A stretch of 34,702 nt of DNA from positions 1-34,702 of the forward strand of contig NZ_POUA01000033.1 in NCBI RefSeq assembly GCF_003236385.1, given 5' to 3'. The notes below the pieces were generated by a model. That model was given only the letters and a program-made list of their open reading frames with translations, was not told the DNA's origin and ran no database searches. The first letter of the stretch is position 1, and every line of letters begins with the position of its first letter. Of this stretch, positions 9,019-16,837 are shown one piece after another. The translations under genes were made by a program, and so were the position numbers. Origin of the DNA: Spongiactinospora gelatinilytica (GTDB lineage: Bacteria > Actinomycetota > Actinomycetes > Streptosporangiales > Streptosporangiaceae).

Positions 9019-9774
9019 TCAGGAGGCGGGCTCCTCGTCGCGCGGCTCGATGGACAGCTCGACGCGCTCCAGCAACAGCTCAGCGGCGGGCAGGGCCAGG
9101 TCGCGGACGCGGAGCAGGTGGCCGTCGTGGTTCGCGCCCATCAGGGCCAGGCCCATGTCGGCGAAACGCTCGCACAACTGCGGGATGTCCAGCTCGCCGT
9201 TCGGCCGGTACCAGTGCGCCACCCCCGTGGCCATCTGGATCAGGGCCAGCCGCGCGACGCTGCCGCGATCCTCGAACACGCCCGCGCGGACCCCCGCGCG
9301 CAACGTCTCGGCCCACACCTGCTCGTAGGCGTCCCGCATCCGCTGGACCTCCTCGCGGGCCTGCCCGGTCAGCGCCTGGAACTCATGGTCGGCGACCTGC
9401 GCGGCACGCGGATTGCGGGCGTGGAAGGCGACGTGGACGGCGATCAGCGCGGCCAGCCGCCCGGCCGGGTCGTCGATGTCGCGCAGGGTCTCGGCACTGC
9501 TGGTGGCCAGCACGTCCATGACCCGGCGGGTGACGGCCTCCAGCAGCTCGTCCTTGGAGGAGGCGTAGTAGTACATGCCGGAGACGGCGACCCCCGCGGC
9601 CTCGGCGATGTCGCGGATGCCCGTGCCGTGGAAGCCGCGCTCGGAAAAGAGCCGGCAGGCCGTGCGGAGCAACTGGAACTGCGTGCGCGCCGACTGCGCG
9701 CGGCGGGGAGCGGTGGGCTTCATCCGGCCGCCCCTGCCCCGCGGACTCCCGCCCGTCTGGTTGGTCGTGGCCAT
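9019..9774 (-). CDS. TetR/AcrR-family transcriptional regulator
   Basis: A 251-residue repressor-type protein. A basic, disordered N-terminus (about 1-27) precedes a TetR helix-turn-helix: TACRLFSERGFHGTGIRDIAEAAGV followed by the recognition helix SGMYYYASSKDELL (in all about 38-77). The rest is an all-helical ligand-binding and dimerisation domain. It lies 9 nt downstream of the phosphotriesterase-family gene and is probably co-transcribed with it. Shared near-palindromes centred on CGATCG before three transcription units nearby make it the likely repressor of the importer, the fusion enzyme and its own operon. The inducer is unknown, perhaps the imported substrate or a pathway intermediate. 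Confidence 0.93.
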   Translation of the reverse strand: MATTNQTGGSPRGRGGRMKPTAPRRAQSARTQFQLLRTACRLFSERGFHGTGIRDIAEAAGVAVSGMYYYASSKDELLEAVTRRVMDVLATSSAETLRDIDDPAGRLAALIAVHVAFHARNPRAAQVADHEFQALTGQAREEVQRMRDAYEQVWAETLRAGVRAGVFEDRGSVARLALIQMATGVAHWYRPNGELDIPQLCERFADMGLALMGANHDGHLLRVRDLALPAAELLLERVELSIEPRDEEPAS

Positions 9775-9783
9775 GATTCAGGA

Positions 9784-10887
9784 CTATCCCATAGCCAGCG
9801 CGGTCGCGGGATTGGTCACGGTAAGCCCGGTGATCTCGGCCTCGGACAGGCCCATCCGGCGCATCAGCGGGATCACGTTCTCCAGGATGTGGGTGTACCC
9901 GGGCCCGCCGTACCGGCGCAGGTAGACCTTCTGGCAGATGTCCTGCGCGATGAGCACGCTGTCGGCGAACCCCGCCTCCATCAGCGACTGGACCCACTCC
10001 ACCCGGGTGCGGTCGTTGGGGCGGCGCGCGTCGGGGTTGAACGCGTAGTAGGTGGATTCCTGCCCGAACAGGTCCAGCTCCAGGTAGCAGCCGGTGCGGG
10101 CCAGTTCCAGCAGGTCCTCGGCACGCCACAGGGTGCGGTCGATGTGCGACATGATCACGCGGTCGGGGTCGCCGCCCGCGTCCGCGACCGTCCGCATCGC
10201 CGCGAGCGGCGCTCCGGGGTGGCGGCCCGGATGGATCTGCAACACCGCGCCGGTGGTCACCTGCGCGCGGCACGCGGCGCGCAGCACCTTCTCCTCGTCC
10301 GGGCGGACGGGGTGGCTCAGGCCGATCTCGCCGATCAGGCCCGCGCGGACCCCGGTGTCGCCGACGCCTTCCTGGACGTCCGCGACGATCTCCGCGCAGA
10401 TGGCGTCGATCGACGCGTCCGCCACGCCCGCCGGGTGGTAGTCGCGGCTGTAGTAGCCGCTGCCCATCACGATGTGGACCCCGCTGCCGCGCGCGACCCT
10501 GGCCAGCCCGAGGGGGTCGCGGCCCAGCCCCACCGGGGAGGAGTCCACCACCGCCCCGCCTCCGGCCAGGCGGTAGTGGGTCAGTTCCTCGGTGGCGTCC
10601 TGCTCGGACAGCAGTTGCAGGTTGTCGAGGTTCAGGACGGTACGCCGGATATAGTCGTAGTTGTCCAGGCGTACCGGCTCGGCGACCCGCGCGCGTGCCG
10701 AGGCGGGGAACTCCTGCCGGACCCCCGCCTGCGCACCGGCCTGCGAGGCGACCGGGGCCGTCCCCCAGGAACGGACGATGGCCGACATGTCGCTCAGTAC
10801 GTGCTCGTGCGGTTGTGTGTGCCCGAGCGCGGCGGGTTCGACGTCTCCGAGGACGGTACGCACGCGGCGTCCGGGAAGTTCTGTCAT
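9784..10887 (-). CDS. Phosphotriesterase-family metal-dependent hydrolase
   Basis: A 367-residue amidohydrolase-superfamily TIM barrel of the PTE/PHP type. Metal ligands are visible: HEH at 27-29, His219 in QIHPGRH, His248 in MSHIDR and Asp316 in IAQDIC. The bridging position is Glu187 in LIGEIGLS rather than the carboxylated Lys of true phosphotriesterases, as in E. coli PHP and several lactonase-like members, so a lactone, ester or amide is a better guess than an organophosphate. The ATG at 10887 has no Shine-Dalgarno sequence and lies 6 nt from a possible -10 TAGACT, so the mRNA may be leaderless. It is followed by the tetR gene, and its place in the regulon suggests a hydrolytic step of the same pathway. 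Confidence 0.9.
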   Translation of the reverse strand: MTELPGRRVRTVLGDVEPAALGHTQPHEHVLSDMSAIVRSWGTAPVASQAGAQAGVRQEFPASARARVAEPVRLDNYDYIRRTVLNLDNLQLLSEQDATEELTHYRLAGGGAVVDSSPVGLGRDPLGLARVARGSGVHIVMGSGYYSRDYHPAGVADASIDAICAEIVADVQEGVGDTGVRAGLIGEIGLSHPVRPDEEKVLRAACRAQVTTGAVLQIHPGRHPGAPLAAMRTVADAGGDPDRVIMSHIDRTLWRAEDLLELARTGCYLELDLFGQESTYYAFNPDARRPNDRTRVEWVQSLMEAGFADSVLIAQDICQKVYLRRYGGPGYTHILENVIPLMRRMGLSEAEITGLTVTNPATALAMG

Positions 10888-10893
10888 GCAGTT

Positions 10894-10922
10894 AGTCTAT
10901 CGATCGTTTGGACAAATAAGTA
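10894..10922 (-). promoter_or_regulatory. Leaderless promoter with third, weaker TetR-type operator
   Basis: On the minus strand TACTTA (10917-10922), a 17-nt spacer and TAGACT (10894-10899) precede the ATG at 10887 by 6 nt. The spacer holds AACGATCG, the core shared with the two strong sites. About 11 of 16 positions agree with the strong operator. It would give autoregulation of the phosphotriesterase-tetR pair. Confidence 0.5.
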
Positions 10923-10951
10923 GCCGCCTCTCCTTGCTTCCATGGCCCGTG

Positions 10952-12331
10952 CTACTTGATCGCGGGGAGGTCGAAGACGCGGGCCACCTCTTCCAGGGAG
11001 CGGTCCTGCATCTCCTGGTAGAGGGCGTACGGATCGAGCACCGGGCGGCCCATCGCCTCGGCGAGCCGGCCGGCGTCGTAGCCTGCGGCGTCCCTGCTGT
11101 CGTCCTTGCGGCCCTCGCCGGTGAGGTTGGACTGGAAGATCCCGGCCGCCGAGCGGGGCAGGAAGTCCTCGTAGACGATCGGCTCGGGGCGCACCCAGCC
11201 CTGGTCGATGAGGTCGGCGAGGTCGGTACCGGGCCGCCGCCCGTCCGGGGCGCGGTCGGTGACCGGCCGGTAGGTGAAGTACCCCAGGCCATCGACCGCG
11301 AGGCCGCGTTCGGTGGCGGGGAAGCCCTCCGGGTCGCCTTCCCATATCTTCCTGGCGGTGGCCGGGGGACCGGTGTCGGTCCTGGCCATCAGCGCGTCGT
11401 AGCGCTCCCGGCCCGCGCGGGTGAGCGCGATGCCGCGCGCCTCGACCTCCCCGAACCGGACCCGCAGCGCCCCAGTCTCGACCCGCCCGTCCGGCAGCCG
11501 CAGGCGGCGCGGCTCGGCCAGGGCGCGGAACGACGTCTGGCGGAGCAGTACGTCAGGGCCGGACCAGCGGGGCGGACCCTGGATCTCGTCGATCATGGTG
11601 ATGCCGCGCTCGGTCATCCGCCGGTAGAGGTCGTCGATGTCGAGCACGCGCGGGGTCAGGTGGTTGATGTGCGTGCTCGTCACGCCGCCGATGTCGGCCG
11701 CGACCGCCGAGACCTGCTCCAGCGTCTCGTACCACGACTTGTCGATCGGCTCGGTGGACAGCGCGAAGGACCGGGCGGCCAGGTCCAGGAAGCGCTCGGC
11801 CGCCTGCTCCGGAAGCCCTCCGTCGAGTTCGGCCCGGTCGGCGAGGTCCAGCAGTTCCGGTGGGAAGAGTTCGCGGGCGGCCAGGAAGTCCTCCAGCCGC
11901 GTGCCGAGGTCCGGGTCGAAGAACCGCCGGTCGGCCGGGGTGAGCATCGAGGTGAACACCCGGAACGGGTTGAAGGCGAGTTGGTCGGCCTCGACCGGGC
12001 GGAACGCGGTGGAGACCACCGGCACCGCGCTGGTGGCGGCGTCGCGCAGGTCGTAGAAGCCCACCGGGCGCATGCCGAGCGCCCCGAAGATCCGGGCGAC
12101 CTGCTGGAGTTCGGCGGGCGTGCCGACGCGGATCGCGCCGTGCCGTTCGGCGGAGACCCGGTCGATGGACCCCAGCCGCTCGGCGTCACCGCCGAGCCGG
12201 CCGAGGACCGCGTCGTTGACCTCGCGCGACACCTCGACGAGGGTCCGGTAGGCGGGCACTTCCCGCCCGTACATCTCCGACAGCCGCCGCGCGAAGGCCG
12301 CGCGCAGCCGCCGCTGCGGTATCACTGTCAT
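10952..12331 (-). CDS. hglS: 2-oxoadipate dioxygenase/decarboxylase (HglS/YdcJ, DUF1338 family)
   Basis: A 459-residue iron-dependent VOC-like enzyme. The characterised family member, HglS of Pseudomonas putida, converts 2-oxoadipate plus O2 to 2-hydroxyglutarate and CO2 in lysine catabolism. Visible family marks are HGAIRVGTP with His64, STHINHLTPRVLDID with His221/His224, and a downstream acidic ligand candidate in RFGEVEARGIALT (Glu295 or Glu297). Length fits the family. The start at ATG 12331 follows AAGGTGG; a longer open frame reaches 12457 but runs into the divergent promoter region. It is divergent from a LysR gene, which may regulate it. Together with the kinase/phospho-lyase fusion it points to degradation of lysine-like compounds. 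Confidence 0.9.
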   Translation of the reverse strand: MTVIPQRRLRAAFARRLSEMYGREVPAYRTLVEVSREVNDAVLGRLGGDAERLGSIDRVSAERHGAIRVGTPAELQQVARIFGALGMRPVGFYDLRDAATSAVPVVSTAFRPVEADQLAFNPFRVFTSMLTPADRRFFDPDLGTRLEDFLAARELFPPELLDLADRAELDGGLPEQAAERFLDLAARSFALSTEPIDKSWYETLEQVSAVAADIGGVTSTHINHLTPRVLDIDDLYRRMTERGITMIDEIQGPPRWSGPDVLLRQTSFRALAEPRRLRLPDGRVETGALRVRFGEVEARGIALTRAGRERYDALMARTDTGPPATARKIWEGDPEGFPATERGLAVDGLGYFTYRPVTDRAPDGRRPGTDLADLIDQGWVRPEPIVYEDFLPRSAAGIFQSNLTGEGRKDDSRDAAGYDAGRLAEAMGRPVLDPYALYQEMQDRSLEEVARVFDLPAIK

Positions 12332-12364
12332 GCGTCCCACCTTGGGGGGAGCCCTACCGCGAAG

Positions 12365-12416
12365 CCAAGCCCCAGCAGAACGATAGATTTCCGGGCTGAG
12401 GCCAAGGAGGGCTTGG
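12365..12416. promoter_or_regulatory. Inverted repeat in hglS-lysR divergent intergenic region
   Basis: CCAAGCCC at 12365-12372 and GGGCTTGG at 12409-12416 form perfect 8-bp arms separated by 36 nt within the 100-bp gap between the divergent genes. Arms spaced by whole helical turns would suit a LysR tetramer. Alternatively, it could fold in the lysR leader. Confidence 0.4.
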
Positions 12417-12431
12417 TCTGGAGGTGGCCGC

Positions 12432-13316
12432 ATGCTCAAACCCCTGCACCTGCTCACCTTGCGGGCGGTGTGCCGGACCGGTTCGTTCGCGACGGCCGGA
12501 CGCGAGCTGGGCTACACGGCCTCGGCGGTGTCCCAGCAGATGGCCGCCCTGGAGAAGGACTCCGGGCTGGCGCTGTTCGAGCGCGAGGCCCGGGGCGTGC
12601 GGGCCACCGCCGCCGCGTACCGGCTGGCCGAACTGAGCGAACGCGTGCTCGCCGACCTCGCCGACCTCGGCCGCCAGACCCGCGAACTGGCCGGCGGCGC
12701 GACCGGGCGGCTGCGGCTGGGCAGCTTCGCGACGGCGAGCGTACGGCTGATCCCGGCCACGCTGTCGGCGTTCGCCGGACGCTACCCCCGGGTGGAGATC
12801 CTGCTGGAGGAGGGCGAGCCGGACGAACTCCTCCCTTTGGTACAGGACGGCACGCTGGACCTGGCCCTCGTCTACGAGTACGGGCTCACTCCCCGGCAGT
12901 GGCCGGACGGGCTCACCGCGCACCACCTGCTCCGCGAGGACCTGCTGCTGCTGCGCCCCGGCCACGCGCACCCGGAACCGCCGGAGCTGTCCGCGCTCGC
13001 CGGGGAACGCTGGATCGCCAGCCGCGAGGGCACCGGCGGCGCGCTGTCGCTGACCCGGCTCTGCGCGGCGGCCGGATTCGCGCCCGCGGTGGCCTTCCGC
13101 AGCGACAACTACGACGTGGTGCGGCAACTGGTCGCGGCGACGCTGGGCGTGGCGATCGTCCCGGCCCTCGGCCACGTCGCCGATGAGCGCGTCCAGGCCA
13201 CCCGGCTGGACTCCCCGGCCGCCCACCGCGACGTCCTGGCCCTGCACCGCGCGGCCAACACCAACCCGCTGCTTCCCGCGGCACTGGCCACTTTGCACCG
13301 ATCGGTTTTGCGGTAG
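12432..13316 (+). CDS. LysR-family transcriptional regulator divergent from hglS
   Basis: A 294-residue LysR-type regulator. The N-terminal winged helix (about 3-62) includes GSFATAGRELGYTASAVSQQMAALEKDSG, followed by a linker helix and a periplasmic-binding-like effector domain from about 90 onward. The ATG at 12432 has GGAGG about 8 nt upstream. Divergence from the 2-oxoadipate decarboxylase gene across 100 bp is the classical arrangement for a LysR activator and its target, so the co-inducer may be an acid of the lysine/2-oxoadipate route. That is inference from position. Confidence 0.93.
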   Translation: MLKPLHLLTLRAVCRTGSFATAGRELGYTASAVSQQMAALEKDSGLALFEREARGVRATAAAYRLAELSERVLADLADLGRQTRELAGGATGRLRLGSFATASVRLIPATLSAFAGRYPRVEILLEEGEPDELLPLVQDGTLDLALVYEYGLTPRQWPDGLTAHHLLREDLLLLRPGHAHPEPPELSALAGERWIASREGTGGALSLTRLCAAAGFAPAVAFRSDNYDVVRQLVAATLGVAIVPALGHVADERVQATRLDSPAAHRDVLALHRAANTNPLLPAALATLHRSVLR

Positions 13317-13325
13317 GAAGAAACC

Positions 13326-13994
13326 ATGACAAACAGTCAGGAGTACGGCCGTCCGGGCCCGTTACAGAGCGTGTGGATTCTGCTGGGCGCGCTGGCGCTG
13401 GGGGCGGCGTTCGGGGCGGCGACGTCGATCGCGAACGGCATCTCATACAGCCTGCACGACTTCGAGAGCCGGGACTACTCCATGACCGGCTGGTCCGGCC
13501 CGGAGATCGTCAGCCTGATGTTCGACTCCGGCTGGGCCTGGGCGGGGGTGGCGGTCGCGGCGGGCTGGCTGCTCACCCGCCGGAGCGGGCTCGGCCGTAC
13601 GGCGGAGGCGGTCCACGCCGCCATCGCCGGCGTGCTGACCCTGGTCGCGGCCACGGCCGCCTACGGCCTCGCGGACGCCGTCCGCAACGGGGACTTCCAC
13701 CGCTGGTACGAGTTCGGCGGGTCGTACTGGTTCGTGCTCGGTGTCCTCTTGGGGCCGGTGCTCGGCCTCGCCGGGACGTTCATCAGGCGGCCCGGAGTGG
13801 CCGGGCTGCTCGCGCGGCTGATCGTGCCGGTCGGCGCGGCCGTGCAGATGGCCGTGCTCCCGCCCGGCAGGAACGACGTGGTCCGGGGCATCGGGCAGGC
13901 GGTCGTGTGGACGCTCGCCGCCCTGGCCATCGGCTTCATCGTCGTACGCTTCGGCCGCACCGAACGCCGCAGGCGGGCCGCGACCACCTCGTGA
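13326..13994 (+). CDS. Conserved-looking membrane protein of unknown function
   Basis: A 222-residue protein that I do not assign to a named family. It has about six hydrophobic segments (roughly 16-38, 62-84, 92-114, 130-150, 158-178, 186-207) and a basic C-terminus (RFGRTERRRRAA), suggesting an integral membrane protein with a cytosolic tail. The loop after helix 1 contains a YSMTGWSGPE segment. The start at ATG 13326 is preceded by GGAAG. It begins 9 nt after the LysR stop, so it could be co-transcribed, but nothing links it functionally. Confidence 0.8.
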   Translation: MTNSQEYGRPGPLQSVWILLGALALGAAFGAATSIANGISYSLHDFESRDYSMTGWSGPEIVSLMFDSGWAWAGVAVAAGWLLTRRSGLGRTAEAVHAAIAGVLTLVAATAAYGLADAVRNGDFHRWYEFGGSYWFVLGVLLGPVLGLAGTFIRRPGVAGLLARLIVPVGAAVQMAVLPPGRNDVVRGIGQAVVWTLAALAIGFIVVRFGRTERRRRAATTS

Positions 13995-14033
13995 GGCATT
14001 AGGGTGCGTTCAGCCTTTCATGGGGGGATCCAT

Positions 14034-14987
14034 ATGAGCGGTGATGACGTACCGGCCATGCGGGAAGCGGCGCTGCGGTTTCTCGGCGCGCTCGACGGCG
14101 AGCGCGCCGAGGCCGCGCGGGCGGGGTTCGGTTCAGGGGAGCGTACCGAGTGGAGCTACCTGCCGGGCCCGCGCCCCGGGCTGCCGCTGGTCGAGATGAC
14201 CGCCGAGCAGGAGGAACTGGCCCTCACCCTGCTGGAGACCGGGTGCAGCGCGGCCGGGGCGGAGGTCGCCCACGCGATCATCGCGCTGGAGCGGATCAGG
14301 CGCAGGCTGGTGACCGGCGTGGAGGAGATCGACGGCGACCGCTACTGGTTCCGGATCTTCGGCGACCCTGCGGGCGACGGCCCGTGGATGTGGCGGGTCA
14401 ACGGGCATCACCTGGCGATCCACGTCACGGTCGCGGGCGGCGAGTGTACGGTCACCCCGAGCTTTCTCGGCTCCGAACCGGCCATGGTGCTCTCCGGGCC
14501 GCAGCGCGGGCTGCGGGTGCTCGCCGAGGAGGAGGAACTGGGCCGGGCGCTGCTCGCCGACCTCGCGCCGGACCAGCGGCGCGCGGCGATCGTCGATGAG
14601 ACCGCACCCGACGACATCCTCACCCGCGTCGATCCGGTGGTGGACCTTTCGGGCCTCCCTCCGGGGGTGGCGTACGGGGGCCTGTCCGCGTCGTCGAAGG
14701 ACCTGCTGGAACGGCTGGTCCGCCGCTACTTCCAGCGCTCCCCCGCCGGGTACGCCGAGGCGAGCTGGCGGCGCGTCCTCGACGCCGGCCTGGACAAGGT
14801 GACGTTCGCCTGGGCGGGGTCGGACCGGCGCGGCGAGGGGCACTACTACCGCGTGGCCGGTCCGACGTTCCTGCTGGAGTACGACAACACCCAGGACGAC
14901 GCCAACCATGTCCACTCCGTCTGGCGCGACCCACGCTACGACTGGGGCGGCGACCTGCTCGCCCGCCACTACGCCGCCGACCACTGA
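14034..14987 (+). CDS. DUF3500 family protein
   Basis: A 317-residue protein matching the DUF3500 family. It has the conserved RVNGHHLAIHVTV segment, SFLGSEPAMV, a LAEEEELGRALL repeat-like helix, and the C-terminal signature GHYYRVAGPTFLLEYDNT followed by ANHVHSVWRD. The family's biochemical role is not established; in other organisms it is often secreted or found near haem/copper or c-type cytochrome genes, but no signal peptide is seen here. The ATG at 14034 was preferred over the GTG at 14004 because GGGGGGA lies at proper spacing before it. It converges with the ABC permease gene, their stops 1 nt apart. Confidence 0.88.
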   Translation: MSGDDVPAMREAALRFLGALDGERAEAARAGFGSGERTEWSYLPGPRPGLPLVEMTAEQEELALTLLETGCSAAGAEVAHAIIALERIRRRLVTGVEEIDGDRYWFRIFGDPAGDGPWMWRVNGHHLAIHVTVAGGECTVTPSFLGSEPAMVLSGPQRGLRVLAEEEELGRALLADLAPDQRRAAIVDETAPDDILTRVDPVVDLSGLPPGVAYGGLSASSKDLLERLVRRYFQRSPAGYAEASWRRVLDAGLDKVTFAWAGSDRRGEGHYYRVAGPTFLLEYDNTQDDANHVHSVWRDPRYDWGGDLLARHYAADH

Positions 14988-14988
14988 C

Positions 14989-15792
14989 TCAGCGGCTGAC
15001 GGACTTCTTGTACAACCGGGTGGCCAGCGGCACGAACACCACCAGGAGCAGTACCGACCACAGCACCGACACCGGCACCGCGTGCTGGAGCGGCCAGGCG
15101 TCCGGCACCGGCAGCGCGGCGCTGGTGTTGCCGAACAGCTCACGGGCGGCCTGGACCATCGTGGAAACCGGGTTCCAGTCGGCGATCGGCCGCAGCGGGC
15201 CGGGCAGCCGGGCGCTGTCCACGAACGCGTTGGACAGGAAGACCAGCGGGAACGACACGAGGGTGGCGACGTTGTTGAAGACCTCGGGGGTACGCAGGGC
15301 GAGCGCGACCGTCGCGGTCACCCACGAGAAGGCATAGGCGAACAGCAGGAGCAGCAGGAACCCGCCGATCGCCTCCCAGAGCGAGCCGTTGATCCGCCAA
15401 CCGACTAGCAGGCCGACCACGGCCATGGTGACGATGCTGGTCAGATTGGTGATCAGGTCACTGAGGGTCTGGCCGGTCAGCACCGCGGAAGGTGACATCG
15501 GCAGGGTGCGGAAGCGGTCGAAGATGCCCTTCTGGAGGTCCTGGGTGAGCGTGTAGCCGGTGATCTGCGCGCTCGTCACGATGGTGAGGACGAAGATCCC
15601 GGGGAGCAGGTACTCGCCGTACGACATGCCGGGCAGGCTGATCATGCTGCCGAAGACGTAGGTGAACAGCAGCACGAACACGATCGGCAGCATCACGACG
15701 CCACCCAGCAGGTCGGGCGCCCGCCTGATCTTCAACGCGTTCCGCTTGGTGATCGTCACACTGTCGGCGATCACCATCTGAAGGGTGCTCAT
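14989..15792 (-). CDS. ABC-2 type exporter permease (DrrB-like)
   Basis: A 267-residue six-helix ABC-2 permease of the daunorubicin-resistance type. A cytoplasmic N-terminus with TKRNALKIRRAPD leads to the first helix, then the QDLQKGIFDRFRTLPMSPSA coupling segment between helices 2 and 3 and the DWNPVSTMVQAARELFG motif before the last helix, all characteristic of DrrB proteins. The start at 15792 overlaps the ATPase stop as ATGA, so the two form an export pair. Exported substrate is unknown; such pairs commonly confer drug efflux or lipid/glycoconjugate export. Confidence 0.93.
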   Translation of the reverse strand: MSTLQMVIADSVTITKRNALKIRRAPDLLGGVVMLPIVFVLLFTYVFGSMISLPGMSYGEYLLPGIFVLTIVTSAQITGYTLTQDLQKGIFDRFRTLPMSPSAVLTGQTLSDLITNLTSIVTMAVVGLLVGWRINGSLWEAIGGFLLLLLFAYAFSWVTATVALALRTPEVFNNVATLVSFPLVFLSNAFVDSARLPGPLRPIADWNPVSTMVQAARELFGNTSAALPVPDAWPLQHAVPVSVLWSVLLLVVFVPLATRLYKKSVSR

Positions 15793-16772
15793 CGCGCGTT
15801 CTCCTTGATCTTCTTGGTGGTGCCCGCGAGGGTGGCGGCCTCGTGACCGGTCAGGGTCAGGAACACGTCGTCGAGGGTCGGGCGGCGCAGGCCGGCGTCG
15901 CGTACGGTGACGCGCTCGGCGGCCAGGTGGCCGAGCGCCGTGGTCAGTGCGGCGGCGCCGCCGGTGACCGGGACGGTCACCCGGAAGGCGGCCGGATCGA
16001 CCTGCGGCTCGCCGACGGCCAGCGGCGCGAGGATCCGCCTGGTGATCTCCAGGTCGGCCGCGCTGGTCAGCGACAGCTCGATCCGGTCGCCGCCGACCTG
16101 CTCCTTGAGCTGGTCGGCGGTGCCGAGCGCGATCACCCGGCCGTGATCGACCACCGCGATGCGGTCGGCCAGCCGGTCGGCCTCCTCCATGTACTGGGTG
16201 GTGAGCAGGACCGTCGTACCGGACGCGACCAGCTCGGCCACGACCTCCCACAGGCTCACCCGAGCCCGGGGGTCCAGGCCGGTGGTGGGCTCGTCCAGGA
16301 ACAGCACGGGCGGGTCGGCGACCAGCGCCCCGGCCAGGTCGAGCCGCCGTCGCATACCACCGGAGAAGCCCTGTACCGGGCGGTCCCCCGCCTCCACCAG
16401 GTCGAAGCGCTCCAGCAACTCCCGTGCCCGCCGGCGGCTGCGCTTGATACCCAGGTGGTAGAGGCGGCCGACCATTTCCAGGTTCTCGGCGGCGGTGAGA
16501 TGGTCATCGACGGCGGCGTACTGACCGGACGCCCCGATGCGCCCGCGCAACTCACGCGCATCCCGAACGACATCGAAACCGGCCACGGTGGCGTATCCGG
16601 CGTCGGGCGTGAGCAGTGTGGTGAGAATGCGTACGGTGGTGGTCTTACCTGCACCGTTCGGCCCGAGCAGGCCGAACACCGTGCCCTCGGGGACGGACAA
16701 CTCCATCCCGTCCAGGGCCTTGACGTCGCCGAACTTCTTCATCAGCCCTTCGGCCACGATCGCGGGGGGCAT
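15789..16772 (-). CDS. ABC exporter ATP-binding protein (DrrA-like)
   Basis: A 327-residue ATPase of the DrrA type. Walker A GPNGAGKTTT is at about 37-46, a signature FSGGMRRRLDLA near 137-148, Walker B VLFLDEPTTGLDP at about 157-169, and an H-loop replaced by Gln (TTQYMEEADRLADR), as is usual in this subfamily. A C-terminal extension of about 100 residues is typical of DrrA. The strong AAAGGAG ribosome-binding site before ATG 16772 supports this start. It forms an operon with the permease. Upstream lies the long repetitive non-coding stretch and then a ribbon-helix-helix regulator. Confidence 0.95.
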   Translation of the reverse strand: MPPAIVAEGLMKKFGDVKALDGMELSVPEGTVFGLLGPNGAGKTTTVRILTTLLTPDAGYATVAGFDVVRDARELRGRIGASGQYAAVDDHLTAAENLEMVGRLYHLGIKRSRRRARELLERFDLVEAGDRPVQGFSGGMRRRLDLAGALVADPPVLFLDEPTTGLDPRARVSLWEVVAELVASGTTVLLTTQYMEEADRLADRIAVVDHGRVIALGTADQLKEQVGGDRIELSLTSAADLEITRRILAPLAVGEPQVDPAAFRVTVPVTGGAAALTTALGHLAAERVTVRDAGLRRPTLDDVFLTLTGHEAATLAGTTKKIKENAR

Positions 16773-16837
16773 AGGATTCTCCTTTTTTCGGGGGTGGAAA
16801 AGTCACCGGCGTCGCATTCGACATGAATGGAGGCACG

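Noticed and set aside
9784-10887. Organophosphate-degrading phosphotriesterase
   Set aside because: The bridging Lys is replaced by Glu187 and the context is amino-acid-like catabolism, so true phosphotriesterase activity is unlikely to be the role.
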